Below are positions 42,450 to 53,995 of a stretch of 64,000 nt of DNA, in pieces. Source of the DNA: Telmatactis stephensoni (taxonomy: Eukaryota > Cnidaria > Anthozoa > Actiniaria > Isophelliidae). The DNA lies in NCBI GenBank assembly GCA_029948255.1, contig JALIZF010001752.1, positions 397,501-461,500 of the forward strand, read 5' to 3'. Every line of letters starts with the position of its first letter. Position 1 is the first letter of the stretch. A model generated the notes under the pieces. It was not told where the DNA came from, did no database searches, and worked only from the letters and a program-made list of their open reading frames with translations. The translations under genes and the position numbers were made by a program.

Positions 42450-43540
42450 GAGTTTGATGACGTCATCGCATGACATTATCAAATGCGGACAGCATCGGAA
42501 CAGAAAATTCCTATAATTTTTGTCGTTTCAAAAAAAATCATTCAATTCCTACACACTACGTATGATCAGAAACACATAAGGGAATTGAAACGTGTAGCAC
42601 GGGTCCCACTGCTTCGGAATATTCAAATTATGCAAATGAGGCAAAGACGCTTTTTGACCATATTTGGAAAATGAAGACTTGACCAAAACTATATTTTGTA
42701 GCTTTTATTTGTAATTTTTTGTTCATTATTAAAGTGTATTTTGCATTTTTTATGACTTTGGACATCCAAAAGTGCAACCTCGTACTCTGAAAAGAAATTA
42801 AAGTTTTCGATCAGCTCCAAATGTGGAGTTCTCAAGGCAAACTGTAAGTGGATTTACACACACCCTGAAGCATTTTATCGATCTTTCAGCTACTTTAAAC
42901 AACGTACGTTCAGAACAAATAAATAAACAACGTATTTAGTATTCTACCTAAGTACTTCTGTTTATTTGATTTTTTAAAAATAATAACTGTCCGTTTACAA
43001 GTATAAAATCTCTGTAAGGGACCAGTCATTATTTACAGGGAGGGGGGGGGGGCTGGTGGAAATATGGGGGGGGTAATCATTTTTCATGCACACACTGCAT
43101 TATTGTTATAAGAGAATGTATGTGGAAAGCGGGGTGGGGCCATCAAAAATTGTGCATCACATTTCTCATTTCCAACAGCCCCCCCCCCCCCCTCCCTGTA
43201 AATAATGACCGGTCCCTAAAATTACTTCGCATTCCAGGTTATCGATTCAAAATTGCCCTGGCATGGGCTCCGCATCTTCACAATTTAGTCAGTTACCTTG
43301 AACTAGAATTCTGTTTCGTTTGGAACATGACTTGATCACTATAAGCAGCTGGAATGTGAGCAACATGTAGATGGGGAAATTGTTCCGCCATTTTTGAAGG
43401 ATGATATCATTACCAAACATGGTCATAAAACGCTTGTTTTGCTCATTTGAATATTCCGAAGCATGGTACCAAAGGAATGTATGGTTGTTACACGTTTCAA
43501 CCCCTTATGAGTTTCTGGTATGATTTTACTCTTTAAGGTG
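42450..43540. mobile_element. Degenerate inverted-repeat element with a nested MITE
   Basis: About 42555-42665 and 43410-43525 are imperfect inverted copies (shared 'gaatattccgaagca', 'acacgtttcaa', 'cttatg(a/t)gtttct'). The space between is partly taken by the Harbinger-like MITE at 43018-43216. Outer ends and target duplication are not clear, so the limits given are approximate. Confidence 0.5.
43018..43216. mobile_element. PIF/Harbinger-like MITE, 199 bases
   Basis: Inverted ends GGGACCAGTCATTATTTACA and its partner (one mismatch), each followed inward by a G- or C-run. TAA stands at 43015-43017 and 43217-43219. A 3-base TAA/TTA target and ends starting GGG fit PIF/Harbinger elements (family knowledge). 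There is no coding capacity. Confidence 0.8.
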
Positions 43541-44738
43541 AACAAAGTGACGCATGCGTTTTTTGTTTCGTTGATAAATTGAATTTTTAGAGCTCTTCGC
43601 TTTCTTCATCTTCGTTAAGACATTTTTGCTCATAACTTCGCTATTTTTCACTTTTCTAAAAGAAAGCCATACGTAACTTTGTGGAGCATAATACATAAAA
43701 CATTTCAGGATAAAAATAATTTTAGCTACAAACCTCTCTAAGATTATAGAATATATAATGAAAAAACAGCTGTTTGCGCATGCGCACTAGAGATTTCAGC
43801 TGTTTGTCACTTTATAATCCAACAGAGAACTTCATCAAGCACTAAATGTATTTCTTTATTTGTCAGACGTTCGCCTGGTTAAGGCTTTATCAATGACTAA
43901 CAGAATTTTAGCCTATCAGCAATATAGAGGGTGCAGAGAACAATACGTACCGTGTTATCATATATTCAAAAATCTGCCAATGCAGCCGTTCATATGGTTG
44001 TTTATGGTTGTTTGTTTATCTCTAAGGCTTCAACTATTCTTCTTTCCTTGTAATTTCTAATGCACCGATGCAAATTCTCCACTGGATGTTATTTTCTGTC
44101 AGCGCGCTGATAAAATATTGATGGTTTATCAGAATGCATTAAATATTCTAAAATCGTATAAGATATATAAGATGGACCAGAGACGAACTGTCTTCAAATT
44201 TAAAGCCCAATTTACGCGACCACCGTTTTGTGTCACGACACTCCTATTTCTTAGCACGCGGAACGATTGTTTTTGGTACAGCGCTCCTATCAGACCAACA
44301 AATTTTCTGTTCACACGATGATAGTTACGGGTGCGGGGCCAAAAATAATGGACCCGCGTGCTAAGAATGATGGGTGCCGTGCCATAAAAGGGTTGTCGTG
44401 TGAATCGTCAATTCAGCAACCTTATGTGTATGGAACACTACTCATGCCCCTAATTAAACTGGCTTGGAGGCTTAAATTTCTCTAAAGACATTAGGATTAT
44501 GTCCTTTTGTGGAGGTATCAAGTATTTACTCATCAGTTATGATTTTGGAAAACGAATCTCGTCTTTAGGAATCAGGATGTTTTTTGGTCAATCTATTTAT
44601 TAGATTCCGATCCCGATATTCAAAAATTAGTTCAGAATTAGTTCAAGATCGATTTCGAATACTGGAGATGGGCCACTTGAGGGGGAGGATGTAAGGGCAG
44701 CCCCTCGGGGAGGTTGTGAGGTCATTCCTAACCGGAAA
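43541..44738. other. Non-coding spacer
   Basis: No gene is recognised. 44185-44400 has loosely inverted phrases around 'ttagcacgcgg' and 'gcgtgctaagaatg', a possible further foldback that I do not call. Confidence 0.35.
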
Positions 44739-44747
44739 TAACAAATG

Positions 44748-45497
44748 TAGCCTGCGTAGCTGGCGGTTTAAGGGGGAGGGGAGGGGGAAAGAAAGGAGAA
44801 GGGAGAGGAGAAACCGCCTGCCCGAAGACTAGTATTTTTCAGATCCGCCTCTTCCGTTATAACACCTCATATAAGGTGACCTTTGGTCACCTTCGACGCT
44901 TTATTTAGATCAAGAAGACGAATTTTCTTTAAAAAATTGCCCTATTGTAAAATCAAACACTTATCAATGAAATATTTATGTTGTCAATTTGAGTTCGGGG
45001 ATAAATTGAACACTAAAAATCTAGAATTAAATTTCATTTCGTTTTAACGTCTTGTAAAGTTGGAATTTGATCTCTGCTATCTGACTCCATCAAGGAAATC
45101 CATTGAAAATGACCATAAACATCATAGCCAATGCAAAAGACACCAAGGAAAAGTTACCATGTATATATTCTTTGTATTTTGATGAGGAAGATGCGATTTC
45201 TCTAATATTTGTAGCAATTTTGCTCATGGCTGGGATTTGCTGCTGTCTTCTTGCTGTCAACATGTAGTCCGTTAATAATAAGATAAATCAATTTTCAACC
45301 AATCAGAATCAGATGTATTGATTCTCGACCAATCAGAATGCTCCGTCCTCCAGCGGCCGGGAACATCTCGAAAACACATAGTCTTCGGGCAGGCGGTTTC
45401 TCCTCTCCTCCTCCCCTCCCCTCCCCTCCCCCTCTTCCTTCTCCCCAGTCCCTCTCCCCTCTCCCCAATCCCCTTAAACCGCCAGCTACGCAGGCTA
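44748..45497. mobile_element. Mutator-like TIR element, 750 bases, 9-base target duplication
   Basis: Ends are TAGCCTGCGTAGCTGGCGG and its exact reverse complement. The inverted arms continue inward through a purine-rich (left) or pyrimidine-rich (right) tract to 'aaccgcctgcccgaagact'. TAACAAATG stands at 44739-44747 and 45498-45506. A 9-base duplication with long arms fits Mutator-like elements (family knowledge). The interior has no transposase frame. Confidence 0.85.
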
Positions 45498-45506
45498 TAA
45501 CAAATG

Positions 45507-45924
45507 TAGCAGCCTCCCCCTAGGATTGTTGGTGTTGTTGTTGTGTTTTTTGTTGTTGTTGTTGTTGTTTGTTTTGTTTGTTTGTTTGTTTGTTTTTGCA
45601 GCGTTAGTAAGACAGTATATCCGATTCCGGATTTCCAGTTATAAAAAATAAATAAATAAAATAAAATAAAAAATAGGAAAAATAAATAAATAAAAAATAA
45701 ACAACAGAAAATGGAATCGAAATCGAATTTCTGATTTCAAGAAAACATACAAGGAATCAGAACTTTTTATCAATCATCTTCCAACTCCTACTTTCCAATT
45801 CCAATTATAAGGGACGGAAAATTGGATTTCTGTTCTCTGACAATTGAATCCGAAATAAATATAGAACTAATAATTACGATTTCGGATATCTAATCGTGAA
45901 TGGCTTGGCCGCCAAAATCCTGAC
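45507..45924. other. Non-coding, simple-repeat rich
   Basis: Contains GTT and GTTT repeats (about 45528-45600) and AAATA repeats (about 45640-45710), followed by 'gattccga'-type phrases. No gene is seen. Confidence 0.5.
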
Positions 45925-46320
45925 TTTTGGACCCCTTGCCACGCAATTCCACCATAACTTATCAGTTGCATAAAACAGCTGCTCGTAACAAAGCCATACT
46001 TAATATGAAAGTTTGCTTTTACGAAAAAATGTTATTCCGAATTTCAATTTCAAGTGAAATTATATGTAAAATATAAATATAAAATATAAAAAAAATGTTT
46101 TTGAATTGATGAAGTACGTTGGAGCCTTTTTTCACCTGCCGACGTACTTAATACATAGACAGCGAATTTTCTAAGAGAAATAAACTTTAATTTTGCATGA
46201 CCATTTGTGCTGCCTACCATAGTCGGAGTGTAAATAGATGTTGGTTATGAAGCCATGTTTTTTCTTTAAAATGGTTCAAACTTTGACAGGCAACCTAGCT
46301 AATTAGCTCAATCCTTTTCG
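45925..46320 (+). repeat. Distal upstream block shared by receptor units (copy 3)
   Basis: Third copy of the block at 735-1140 and 4850-5175, about 0.6 kb before psiGPCR-8. Confidence 0.6.
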
Positions 46321-46834
46321 AAAAGCCAAGATTCGTTTTGCTATCAATGTGTTTTGGTAGTGACAACAAATAAGACACCGAAATTTACATTTAGATTTTA
46401 TATGACTGTGAAAACGGCACCGCACGGTAATGGCAAGGTTACGGCAGGAATTTCGAATCTTTATAGACATCACGGCACTGAAACGGTCACGGCACGGCGC
46501 GGTCCGTTTCAGACTCATATGAAAACTACTTTATTGTGTATTGTCTCAATAAATTGACACGTTATCTATATGATCGATACAATCGCTATGATTACAGAAC
46601 AATGTGTTCAGCAATCGCAGCGATTATATGGTAACTGAGCTCAAGGGACATTTTTCAAATAGACAATATATATGAGATATTTGACAAAACAGCTTATTGG
46701 TTTGCATAAGTCCGACTTGTTGGTTCACTTGGAAATCACTGATTCATTTTGATGGCTATTTCTTTAATTGACGTAGTTCTCTATGTAAAACTGAAGTTTG
46801 GCGCAGTTCAATCCCTTCGATCAACATTGAATCA

Positions 46835-46941
46835 CCTGCTTCTACAGATAACTCTTTTTTACGCTTGGAGAAAAAAATAGGAATAGGAGACGTCTGCATC
46901 TTCAATTTCAACGAAGAATTTCATTTTATAATTTCTTTCCA
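46835..46941 (+). promoter_or_regulatory. Proximal upstream block of psiGPCR-8
   Basis: A diverged copy of the block found before the other clade A genes ('cacctgcttctac', 'cgcttggag', 'gaagaatttcatt'). Confidence 0.4.
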
Positions 46942-47827
46942 ATGGAAGTCGTTTTGGTTTTCCTGTCTATTCTCGTTGTGGCTACAAACGCCACTGTTAT
47001 CTGCATGGTGGTTCTTATCAAGCAACTTAGGACTTTTACCAACTATTTTGTTGCGTCCTTAGCAGTATCGGACTTGCTGGCTGGGGGTGTTCTGTTACCA
47101 CTGAAGTTCGCAGTCTCTTTTGATCCCGAAATAGTCACAAACTGCTTTGTAAGTCTTATTATGGTATCTGGAGCGCTAAATCTTTGTGCTGTGACTTGGG
47201 ATAGATATATTGCTATCATCCATCCGTTCAGTTATAAAGCCAAGTTGGGAAAACATTACAAGAAAATCCTGATTGCAACATGGATGACACCATTTCTTTG
47301 TTCTGACCTATCTTTCCTCTCGAGTCAGAAACGACAGCAACCAAGTACCACGGTGGTAAAGATGGTATCCTTTTTGGTGATCATCGCTTTCCCTTCTGTT
47401 TTCATCGTTGCTGCGTACGTACGAATGTATTTACGCCTGCGATCCCATGCAAGAGAGTTAAGGAGAATGGACATCACTATGAAAGAAAGAGAAAGGGCAA
47501 GAAAGGCTTCACTCGAGGGCAAGACACTCAAGGTTTTTGTTGTCGTAATAACCTTTTTTCTCGTCAGCTGGTTTCCTGTCTTGTACATGCATGTGGTTTC
47601 GGATGAAGTTGGCAGCTGATCTCGTACCCCGGCAGCTTCAAATTGGAACTCTCATCGCAATTGCTGCCTCATCCTTGGTGAATCCCTTACTTTATGAAAT
47701 TTTGAAAAGAGATTTCAAGGCACAGTTGCGGCGTATAAGAAACGTACGCGTAGGTCGACAGCCAGCTACAGTTGGTCAAACAGGAAATCCCACGAACGTT
47801 CAAGTAAATGGAAATAGCCGAAATTAA
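46942..47827 (+). pseudogene. Broken class A GPCR, clade A, psiGPCR-8 (one 2-base deletion)
   Basis: Reads as an intact clade A receptor through TM6 (D44, W-D-R-Y, S-W-F-P). A 2-base deletion at about 47612 ('ggcagctgatc' where paralogues have 'ggtagagctgatc') then shifts the frame and brings a stop at 47617-47619. TM7 with N-P-L-L-Y and the clade A tail follow in the other frame to 47827. No other disabling change is seen, so loss is recent or the deletion is a sequence error. Confidence 0.87.
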
Positions 47828-47949
47828 ACACAATACACTGATGACAGTACTGTACTTAAGTATTCTAAGAACTGTTTCAAGTACTTGGAATGTGAACAGG
47901 TGTAATGATAATCGTTATTATTATTGGTTGTTATTATTATTATTTGGTG

Positions 47950-48060
47950 CCATGGTTGGCCGAGTGGTGAGAGCACTGGCCTTTCACCGCTGTGGTCCGG
48001 GTTCGAGTCCCGGCTCGGACATCTGCACACAGCACACGCGCGCGTTTCCTATTTCTTCAA
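47950..48060 (+). mobile_element. tRNA-derived SINE head
   Basis: Shows an A-box-like TGGCCGAGTGG (about 47964) and a B-box GGTTCGAGTCC (about 48000) at tRNA spacing, the internal promoter for RNA polymerase III. The flanks of this head do not pair into an acceptor stem, and unrelated sequence follows directly ('tctgcacacagcacacgcg'). So it is a SINE or tRNA pseudogene, not a working tRNA gene. The 3' limit is uncertain. Confidence 0.6.
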
Positions 48061-48532
48061 GACAATTTAGTAACTACCGACCTCAACATGTAGAACTCAT
48101 GTCAAGAAATTTATAATCTTGTTAGCCAAATTAAAGACAAAAATTGTGGAACTCATTGCCAGACTGCATGCATCAAATCAAAACGAACTTCAACAAGTTT
48201 AATTAAAAGCGAACGTAAAAGATATTTAATCATTTTGTCAAAACCTTTAACTTTAACTATTACTTTCCTACACTTTAATGCAATCAACTTTCATCATGAT
48301 CTCAGATCAAATATTGTTATCAATACCCGCCGACAAATGTAGATAATAAAGAACAAAGACAACTCTGAAGAACATCTTTTTTAACAAGCAATGGCTCTTT
48401 TTAGAACGCCGAATGAAAACATTAATGGATCCTATTGTGCCTCCATTGGCCAATCAGAAAATGCGTTCAAACGCACTTCATGCTATCCGCATCTTTCGAT
48501 CTTGTAACTTAATTAGGATCTAAGTTATAGCA
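48061..48532. other. Non-coding spacer
   Basis: Possibly includes the SINE body at its left side. No gene is recognised. Confidence 0.35.
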
Positions 48533-48666
48533 AGACGTGAAAACTTTGAAGTTGATATTTCGATTTAATTAATTCAAAATCATTCTTAAAACTAAATAGT
48601 TGATTAAATGTTCAGTGGTTATATTTAAGATTAAACCGAAATATCAACTTCTAAGTTTTCACGTCA
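48533..48666. repeat. Inverted repeat (small foldback)
   Basis: Arms of about 32 bases ('gacgtgaaaac' ... 'gaagttgatatttcg' and the inverse 'cgaaatatcaacttc' ... 'gttttcacgtc') are separated by about 60 bases. There are no clear target duplications. Confidence 0.65.
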
Positions 48667-49328
48667 TAAGATCATAAGATTTTGTAATTTATAATTTTGT
48701 AATTTTAACTTTGTTCTTTATTTAATTAATATTATTGTTATATCAATCCAGACATCATGTTCCTTCAGGAAGAGACATTAGGCACTCAATCGCATATCAA
48801 ACATATCTCAAAATGTGTCGTTCGCACGGCCCCTGAAATCTATTCCATATTTGGGCAGGCATTACCTTATTTGGAAGTCACGTAGATTTGTTTTTGTTGA
48901 TTTTCCTGCAATTTTGAGCCTCAAACTGTCAAAATTCCATGAAAACTTGTAATGAGATATTGTAGCAATGACATTGTCCACCATCTTGAAATTAGCTTAG
49001 AAACCTAGCTTTTCGATAAACATGAAATCCAATAGTAGAAACACAGGAAGCCCGCACGAACGACATAATATGTTTGGTATGGAAAATCATTTAAGTTTAG
49101 ATCTGTTTCTTTATGTACCTGTTATGTACCTAATGCAACCACGAAAGAGGATTTTAAAGAACAGTAATGGTAGTACATAAGGGTCGTCGTTGTTTCAGAA
49201 ACCAAATCTCGGAAACGAATGTCATGACAAAATGTAATAACTTCGGTTGGCAGTCAAAACCCAACCCATCGTTTGTGTTATCGAAAATATATAGTTTAAA
49301 GGATTTGAGTTTCAATATATATCCCACG
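48667..49328. other. Non-coding spacer
   Basis: No gene or repeat boundary is recognised. Confidence 0.35.
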
Positions 49329-49450
49329 CAAGATCAAGATCAAGATCAAGATCAAGATCAAGATCAAGATCAAGATCAAGATCAAGATCAAGATCAAGAT
49401 CAAGATCAAGATCAAGATCAAGATCAAGATCAAGATCAAGATCAAGATCA
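49329..49450 (+). repeat. (CAAGAT)n microsatellite
   Basis: About 20 uninterrupted hexanucleotide units. The open frame of Gln-Asp repeats across it is an effect of the repeat. Confidence 0.95.
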
Positions 49451-50461
49451 TTGTCGCCAAGTCCGAATATGAGAAAAAACTTCATTACAAAGCTATACCG
49501 CTAATCGTGTGGGGCTGAAAGTAGCTAGTTGTCATCATTTTGTAGAAACGAACAGCAGCTGTCATGTCTGTTTATGTTTTATTTAACTCCACATCGACTG
49601 CACTGGCATATTATGTTTTAACTAGAAAAAAAAAAATGCCCCAAAACACCGTTGTATAAATTAAACATTTTTATCAGTAGAAATGTGGACCTCGAAAGGC
49701 AAACCAGCCGACGGCAAGATCGAAATCTATTTGCGGTTTCCGGTAAATGAAAAAAACACAGTCGTAAAGTGTCTTTAAAGATGCTTTAGTCGTGGTAAGG
49801 CGCAATTAAATGAAACAAATCAGGTTGTCATTTGAAGAGGAGTTATTTCACTTAAAGTGTCTATTGTCAAAAAGGATTTCTAGTTGTTCCTGCTGCGGGT
49901 AACAGCCGCACATCACCAACAACGCACGCAATTCAATTCAAGTTTGTCATATAAATAAATGTCGCTGTTTCAATAAAGAAATTGTCGAGAAAAGAAATTA
50001 TTGACTCGAGGCACCATTAGTTTCAGAAGAATATTTAGAACTTGTTAGTGGCTTTCCTGATCATTGTTGACATTGGTTTAGTTTAAAAAGCCTTACCAAG
50101 CCGTTTTCAAATTTCATACTCAATATCTCTGGGAATCAATGGATCAGTTGTACAACTAAACAGTTTGAATTGACGTAATCTGGTCCATGCAAACGTTTCA
50201 CAAAAACTACAGAAAATTATGACAGTTTGAAGACTGGACTTCTGGCAAAAATCATCTGTCGGTGGTGTTGCCGTGGGGTCTTGTTTGTGGTCAGATTTGA
50301 AAACCAAATTGGAGTCATGTCAGGAGACATCAACCTCAGCTAGTCAAAACGGGCGAATTAAGTGGTACTTTAAGAATGTTTTAGGGCTATTTCCGAATCG
50401 TACTAAGAGGGCACATTTATCCTTTCAAACCCTTATCTGGTTAAAGGAATCAGACAATATT
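49451..50461. other. Non-coding spacer
   Basis: Holds one short dispersed motif near 49895-49940 ('catcaccaacaacgcacgc', related to 18.9-19.2 kb and 54.0 kb). No gene is recognised. Confidence 0.4.
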
Positions 50462-51496
50462 TACTAAAGACGTGCATATACAGACCACGATAAGTGTACA
50501 TGTTTTTAGTAATCGTACTTTGTTTAATTCAGTATGAATATCACACTTCAAAATGCATGGTCTTGAACTTTATGGCTTCTATGCTGATCTGTTTTTGATA
50601 GTTAGTTTTAATCTTTTAATCTACCATCGGTATCCAAATTTTTAAGGGCAAAAATATTCAAAGGTATCCTCCTAATAAGTTTTGTAAAATTGGAAACATG
50701 CAGCATTGTGTTTTCTGCAGATTGGCAAATGTCTATTTTGGTTTGTATATCTTTGCTCGCAAACGTCTGCTATTTGGACATTTTTTCCTTGCACGCTCAT
50801 CGCATAATAGACTTCCAAGCAACCATATCATTGTGATCAAAATTATTGTAGCAACTGACAGTTTGTTAAATATACTTTCAATATATAAACTAGTTTTTGA
50901 TGGCAAAAATGGGAAATGGAAATAAAATAAAATAAATTATTGGTTAGCGAGTAATTTGATTCAACTTTGCATGCTTTTGGACAGTTGCATGCAGCTGATA
51001 GCTTGTAAAATATAATAATGATCCTGATTTCTGCCATAAATATGTACAAGAATAAACTGAAAATTTAAGAAACGTGAGATTGCGTTTTGCTGTTTGTTTG
51101 CAAGTGTAAGCAGAACCAGCATCCAGCTAGTGATTTATCACTATCAGTTCTCATTAATCCGCAATTAGCTATGATACTATGGTTCTGATCTGAGTCTTTC
51201 TAAACCTATGTTACATTCTCAGTTAAGATATAGAATAAGCTATAAAAACTTAAAATTGCAGATATCAATTGATTTCTTCCGTTAGAAGAAACAGGATGAA
51301 TATGATCTCAAACACAAAGAAATTCCGTTTCGTCAGTAAACATCTCCGCTAAATAAAAGTCTGACTTTGCATAACAAATTTCCCTAATAACATTGCTATT
51401 CAGCGGTTGTGCGCATGCTCAACGTTCCATCTGTTAAAATGTTTATGTTATAATCTCACTCTATTCCACTTCGTATGTCATTTCATATACCTACAA

Positions 51497-52417
51497 ATGG
51501 GGGTTGGTTTGATTGTACTTTCTATTTTCGTAGTGGCATTAAACGCCACTATTATCTGCATGGTGATTTTTATCAAGCGACTCAGGACTTTTACCAACTA
51601 TTTTGTGGTGTCTTTAGCTGTATCGGACTTGTTAGCTGGAGGAGTATTGCTACCACTTAAATTTGCAGTGTCTTTTGATGCCGAAAATATCTCACAGTAC
51701 TTTGTGAGCCTCATCGCGCTGTCTGGTGTTGGAAACATTTGTGCTGTGACATGGGACAGATACATTGCTATCATGCATCCTTTTGTGTATAAAAACAAGC
51801 TTATAAAATATCACAAGAAAATCCTGATTGCAATATGGATGACAGCGATATTTTGCTCGTCCATACCATTTTTCATAAAAGAACTTAAAGAAAGATACCA
51901 ATCAGGAAACTTAAAAGAGCTCAAGTTGCATCATGTGGCATTTTTTGTAGTATTCGTCGTCATGCCTTACTGCTTTATCATTGTCGCTTATGTGCTGATT
52001 TGGTTACGTCTCCGATCTCATGCGCGAGAGTTGAAGAGAATGGACATCACAAACCAAACACGAGCGAGAGCACGAAAAGCATCACTCGAGGGCAAAACGG
52101 TCAAGGTGTTCGGAGTGGTAATGGTTTGTTTTCTCCTCAGCTGGCTTCCCGTCTTGTACATAAATGTGGTTCTTTATGCACTTGGAAGACCAGATCTCGT
52201 TCCTCTCCAACTTCGATTTTTTACTCTTACCGCAATTGCAGGATCCTCTTTAGTGAATCCTCTTCTTTATGCTATTCTGAAGAAAGATTTCAGATCACAA
52301 CTAAATCGTATTAAAATTTTATGCGTCGGCCCGCCGCCATCTAGAGTGGATCACAGTGCGGCACCTGCAAGCGCTCCAATTGAATTAAAAACTCAAAACT
52401 TAAGTTCTACGTCATGA
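51497..52417 (+). CDS. Class A (rhodopsin-like) GPCR, clade B, GPCR-9
   Basis: From the Met at 51497 the protein is 306 residues (M-G-V-G-L-I-V-L). It has L-A-V-S-D, W-D-R-Y, S-W-L-P, N-P-L-L-Y and K-K-D-F helix 8. ECL1 has an N-I-S sequon; ECL2 (K-E-L-K-E-R-Y-Q) lacks cysteine. The loop before TM6 reads R-A-R-K-A-S-L-E-G-K-T. The C-tail has C-V-G-P-P-P-S-R-V-D-H as in GPCR-4, so this copy probably keeps the ancestral tail that GPCR-5 lost. The frame is open for 30 codons upstream (Met at 51407), a hydrophobic stretch with an N-L-T sequon. It is the only clade B gene on the + strand, explained by its place in an inverted duplication. Confidence 0.92.
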   Translation: MGVGLIVLSIFVVALNATIICMVIFIKRLRTFTNYFVVSLAVSDLLAGGVLLPLKFAVSFDAENISQYFVSLIALSGVGNICAVTWDRYIAIMHPFVYKNKLIKYHKKILIAIWMTAIFCSSIPFFIKELKERYQSGNLKELKLHHVAFFVVFVVMPYCFIIVAYVLIWLRLRSHARELKRMDITNQTRARARKASLEGKTVKVFGVVMVCFLLSWLPVLYINVVLYALGRPDLVPLQLRFFTLTAIAGSSLVNPLLYAILKKDFRSQLNRIKILCVGPPPSRVDHSAAPASAPIELKTQNLSSTS

Positions 52418-52814
52418 TGTGAAAGTGGGAAAACAGCACGATGACATAGGCAATGTACCCGCCCAAGGACATATAAGATCAAAAGAAAAATAGCCGGAGG
52501 CGAGACTTTTACTACAACCTATAGTTCTAGGGAAAATGGAGTGAAAAATCAAGAGAAGTGAGGACCATGGATCCCCGCAGCAAAAAGTGCGTTTTCAAAA
52601 TTCAAAAAATTCAAAAAGTTCGAAAGGTTTGCACTTGCTTCATATGGAAATGCCTGCAGTTACTTTTCATTTCGGTTGTTTTGAGTATACGTGTCTCGCG
52701 AGCAACACTTTCATCACGTAGAACAAAATCTTTAGTAGATTTGCATGTTTAAGTAGTTTTTTGATAAAAAGAGGCATCCATCATTGTATGATATCGAACG
52801 GCGTTGTATTTGTT
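52418..52814. other. 3' flank of GPCR-9, non-coding
   Basis: No gene is recognised. A short frame (52558-52752) has no supporting features. Confidence 0.4.
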
Positions 52815-53225
52815 CTCTGGCGCTTAGACCAAGCAGTACTTGTAACTGGACCATATGCAGAACTTGTTAATAGACCATGAAGATGGTGATAAAGACCCGG
52901 GATAAAGACCGTGCAGATGGTTTGACTAGACCATGCAGATGTTGTCATTATACCATATGCAGATCTAATCATTAGAACACACAGATCTTGTCATTGGACT
53001 ATCAGATGCTGAGATTGATGTGACTAGCCCATGCAAATGGTGCGACTAAACTATCCAGATGTGTAATTATAATTATATGCAGATCTAGTTATTCGACCAT
53101 GCAGATCTTGTGATTGGAGCATGCAGAACTTGTGATTAGATCATGCAGAACTCGTGAATATCGACCACGATTAGATCGTGAAGATTTTGTGAATAGACTA
53201 TGTAGTTGTGATAAGATCTGTCGAT
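52815..53225. repeat. Degenerate ~21-base tandem repeat (inverse of 20040-20260)
   Basis: Units of the type GACCATGCAGATCTTGTGATT, strongly diverged from one another. The array is longer than its partner in the other copy, so it has gained or lost units since the duplication. Confidence 0.75.
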
Positions 53226-53332
53226 CTTAGTTGATACTTCTCAGCCTTAGAGCTCCTTAGGTTTTTAGTACGTTGCTTCTCGAGTACCGGCGGCTTTATC
53301 ATTGAATTTACACCCTTATAAAACAGTATAAA

Positions 53333-53695
53333 CTACTTTATTATATTTTGAAAATCATTCAAGAGTTTTGGTTGGCTAAGAGCCACCGGATAAACTACCA
53401 TAGTCGCCGGCTAGCTGCCCAAATTTGGAGTTATGAAAAATGTTGAAAACCATTATTCGAAGTTATGACGTAATTTTCTCGAATATGGAAGCTTGCGGTA
53501 TGACGTCACGCTAATTTATGACTTCAAGATTTGCATGTATTCTTGTCAACAAAGCACAACTGAGTAAGAATTATTTTCAAAAAATAATAAAACAAATAAA
53601 CAACAGCCTTCGGCTTCGGCAGATAACACAAACCTCGGCCTTAATAATTCCCCATATCCTACTCGACCTCATCCAATAATTGCTTAATATACAGT
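53333..53695. mobile_element. Second copy of the insertion at 12268-12700
   Basis: Shares 'ggctaagagccaccggataa', 'catagtcgccggctagctgc' and the right arm 'aacctcggccttaataattc'. It lacks the left hairpin arm. 'Cagtataaact' and 'cagtataact' flank it, perhaps a target duplication. It has no coding capacity. Confidence 0.6.
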
Positions 53696-53995
53696 ATAAC
53701 TATACATAAGGAGAATAAAATTAGATTGCAGTGGTTTTAGAGATCTTTAACACTTTTGGAAATCAGATCGAATAAATGGGATTTAATCAATAAGTCCATA
53801 AGGATTACATTATTATTTTAATTCTGACTTCATACTTCCTGTGGAACTCAAGCAACTGTAGCAAACTTGCAAACAAGCAAACTTGGTTCTATAAACTATT
53901 AGAATCAGAATTAATTTAAAGACAAAATAAATAATTAAGCATTTACCAAACTTTAATAAGACCAAATTTTTAAATAGATTTGCCCCCTGGTGCTT

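Larger units (their letters stand above)
50462..53245. repeat. Inverted segmental duplication, copy 2 (empty BEL site)
   Basis: Reverse complement of 19985-22405 plus 29740-30045, without the 7.3 kb BEL element. At about 50738-50750 the sequence 'aatgtctattttgg' runs straight across the place where the other copy holds the element. Confidence 0.85.

Noticed and set aside
47950..48025. Functional tRNA gene (Leu/Ser type)
   Set aside because: A- and B-box are present, but the ends do not pair into an acceptor stem and the sequence runs on into SINE-like DNA.
49167..49472. Open frame with a long Gln-Asp repeat
   Set aside because: The repeat is a pure CAAGAT microsatellite; the rest of the frame has no recognisable feature. 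Likeness to the D-Q-D-Q repeat of the BEL gag is coincidental at DNA level (6-base versus 42-base units).
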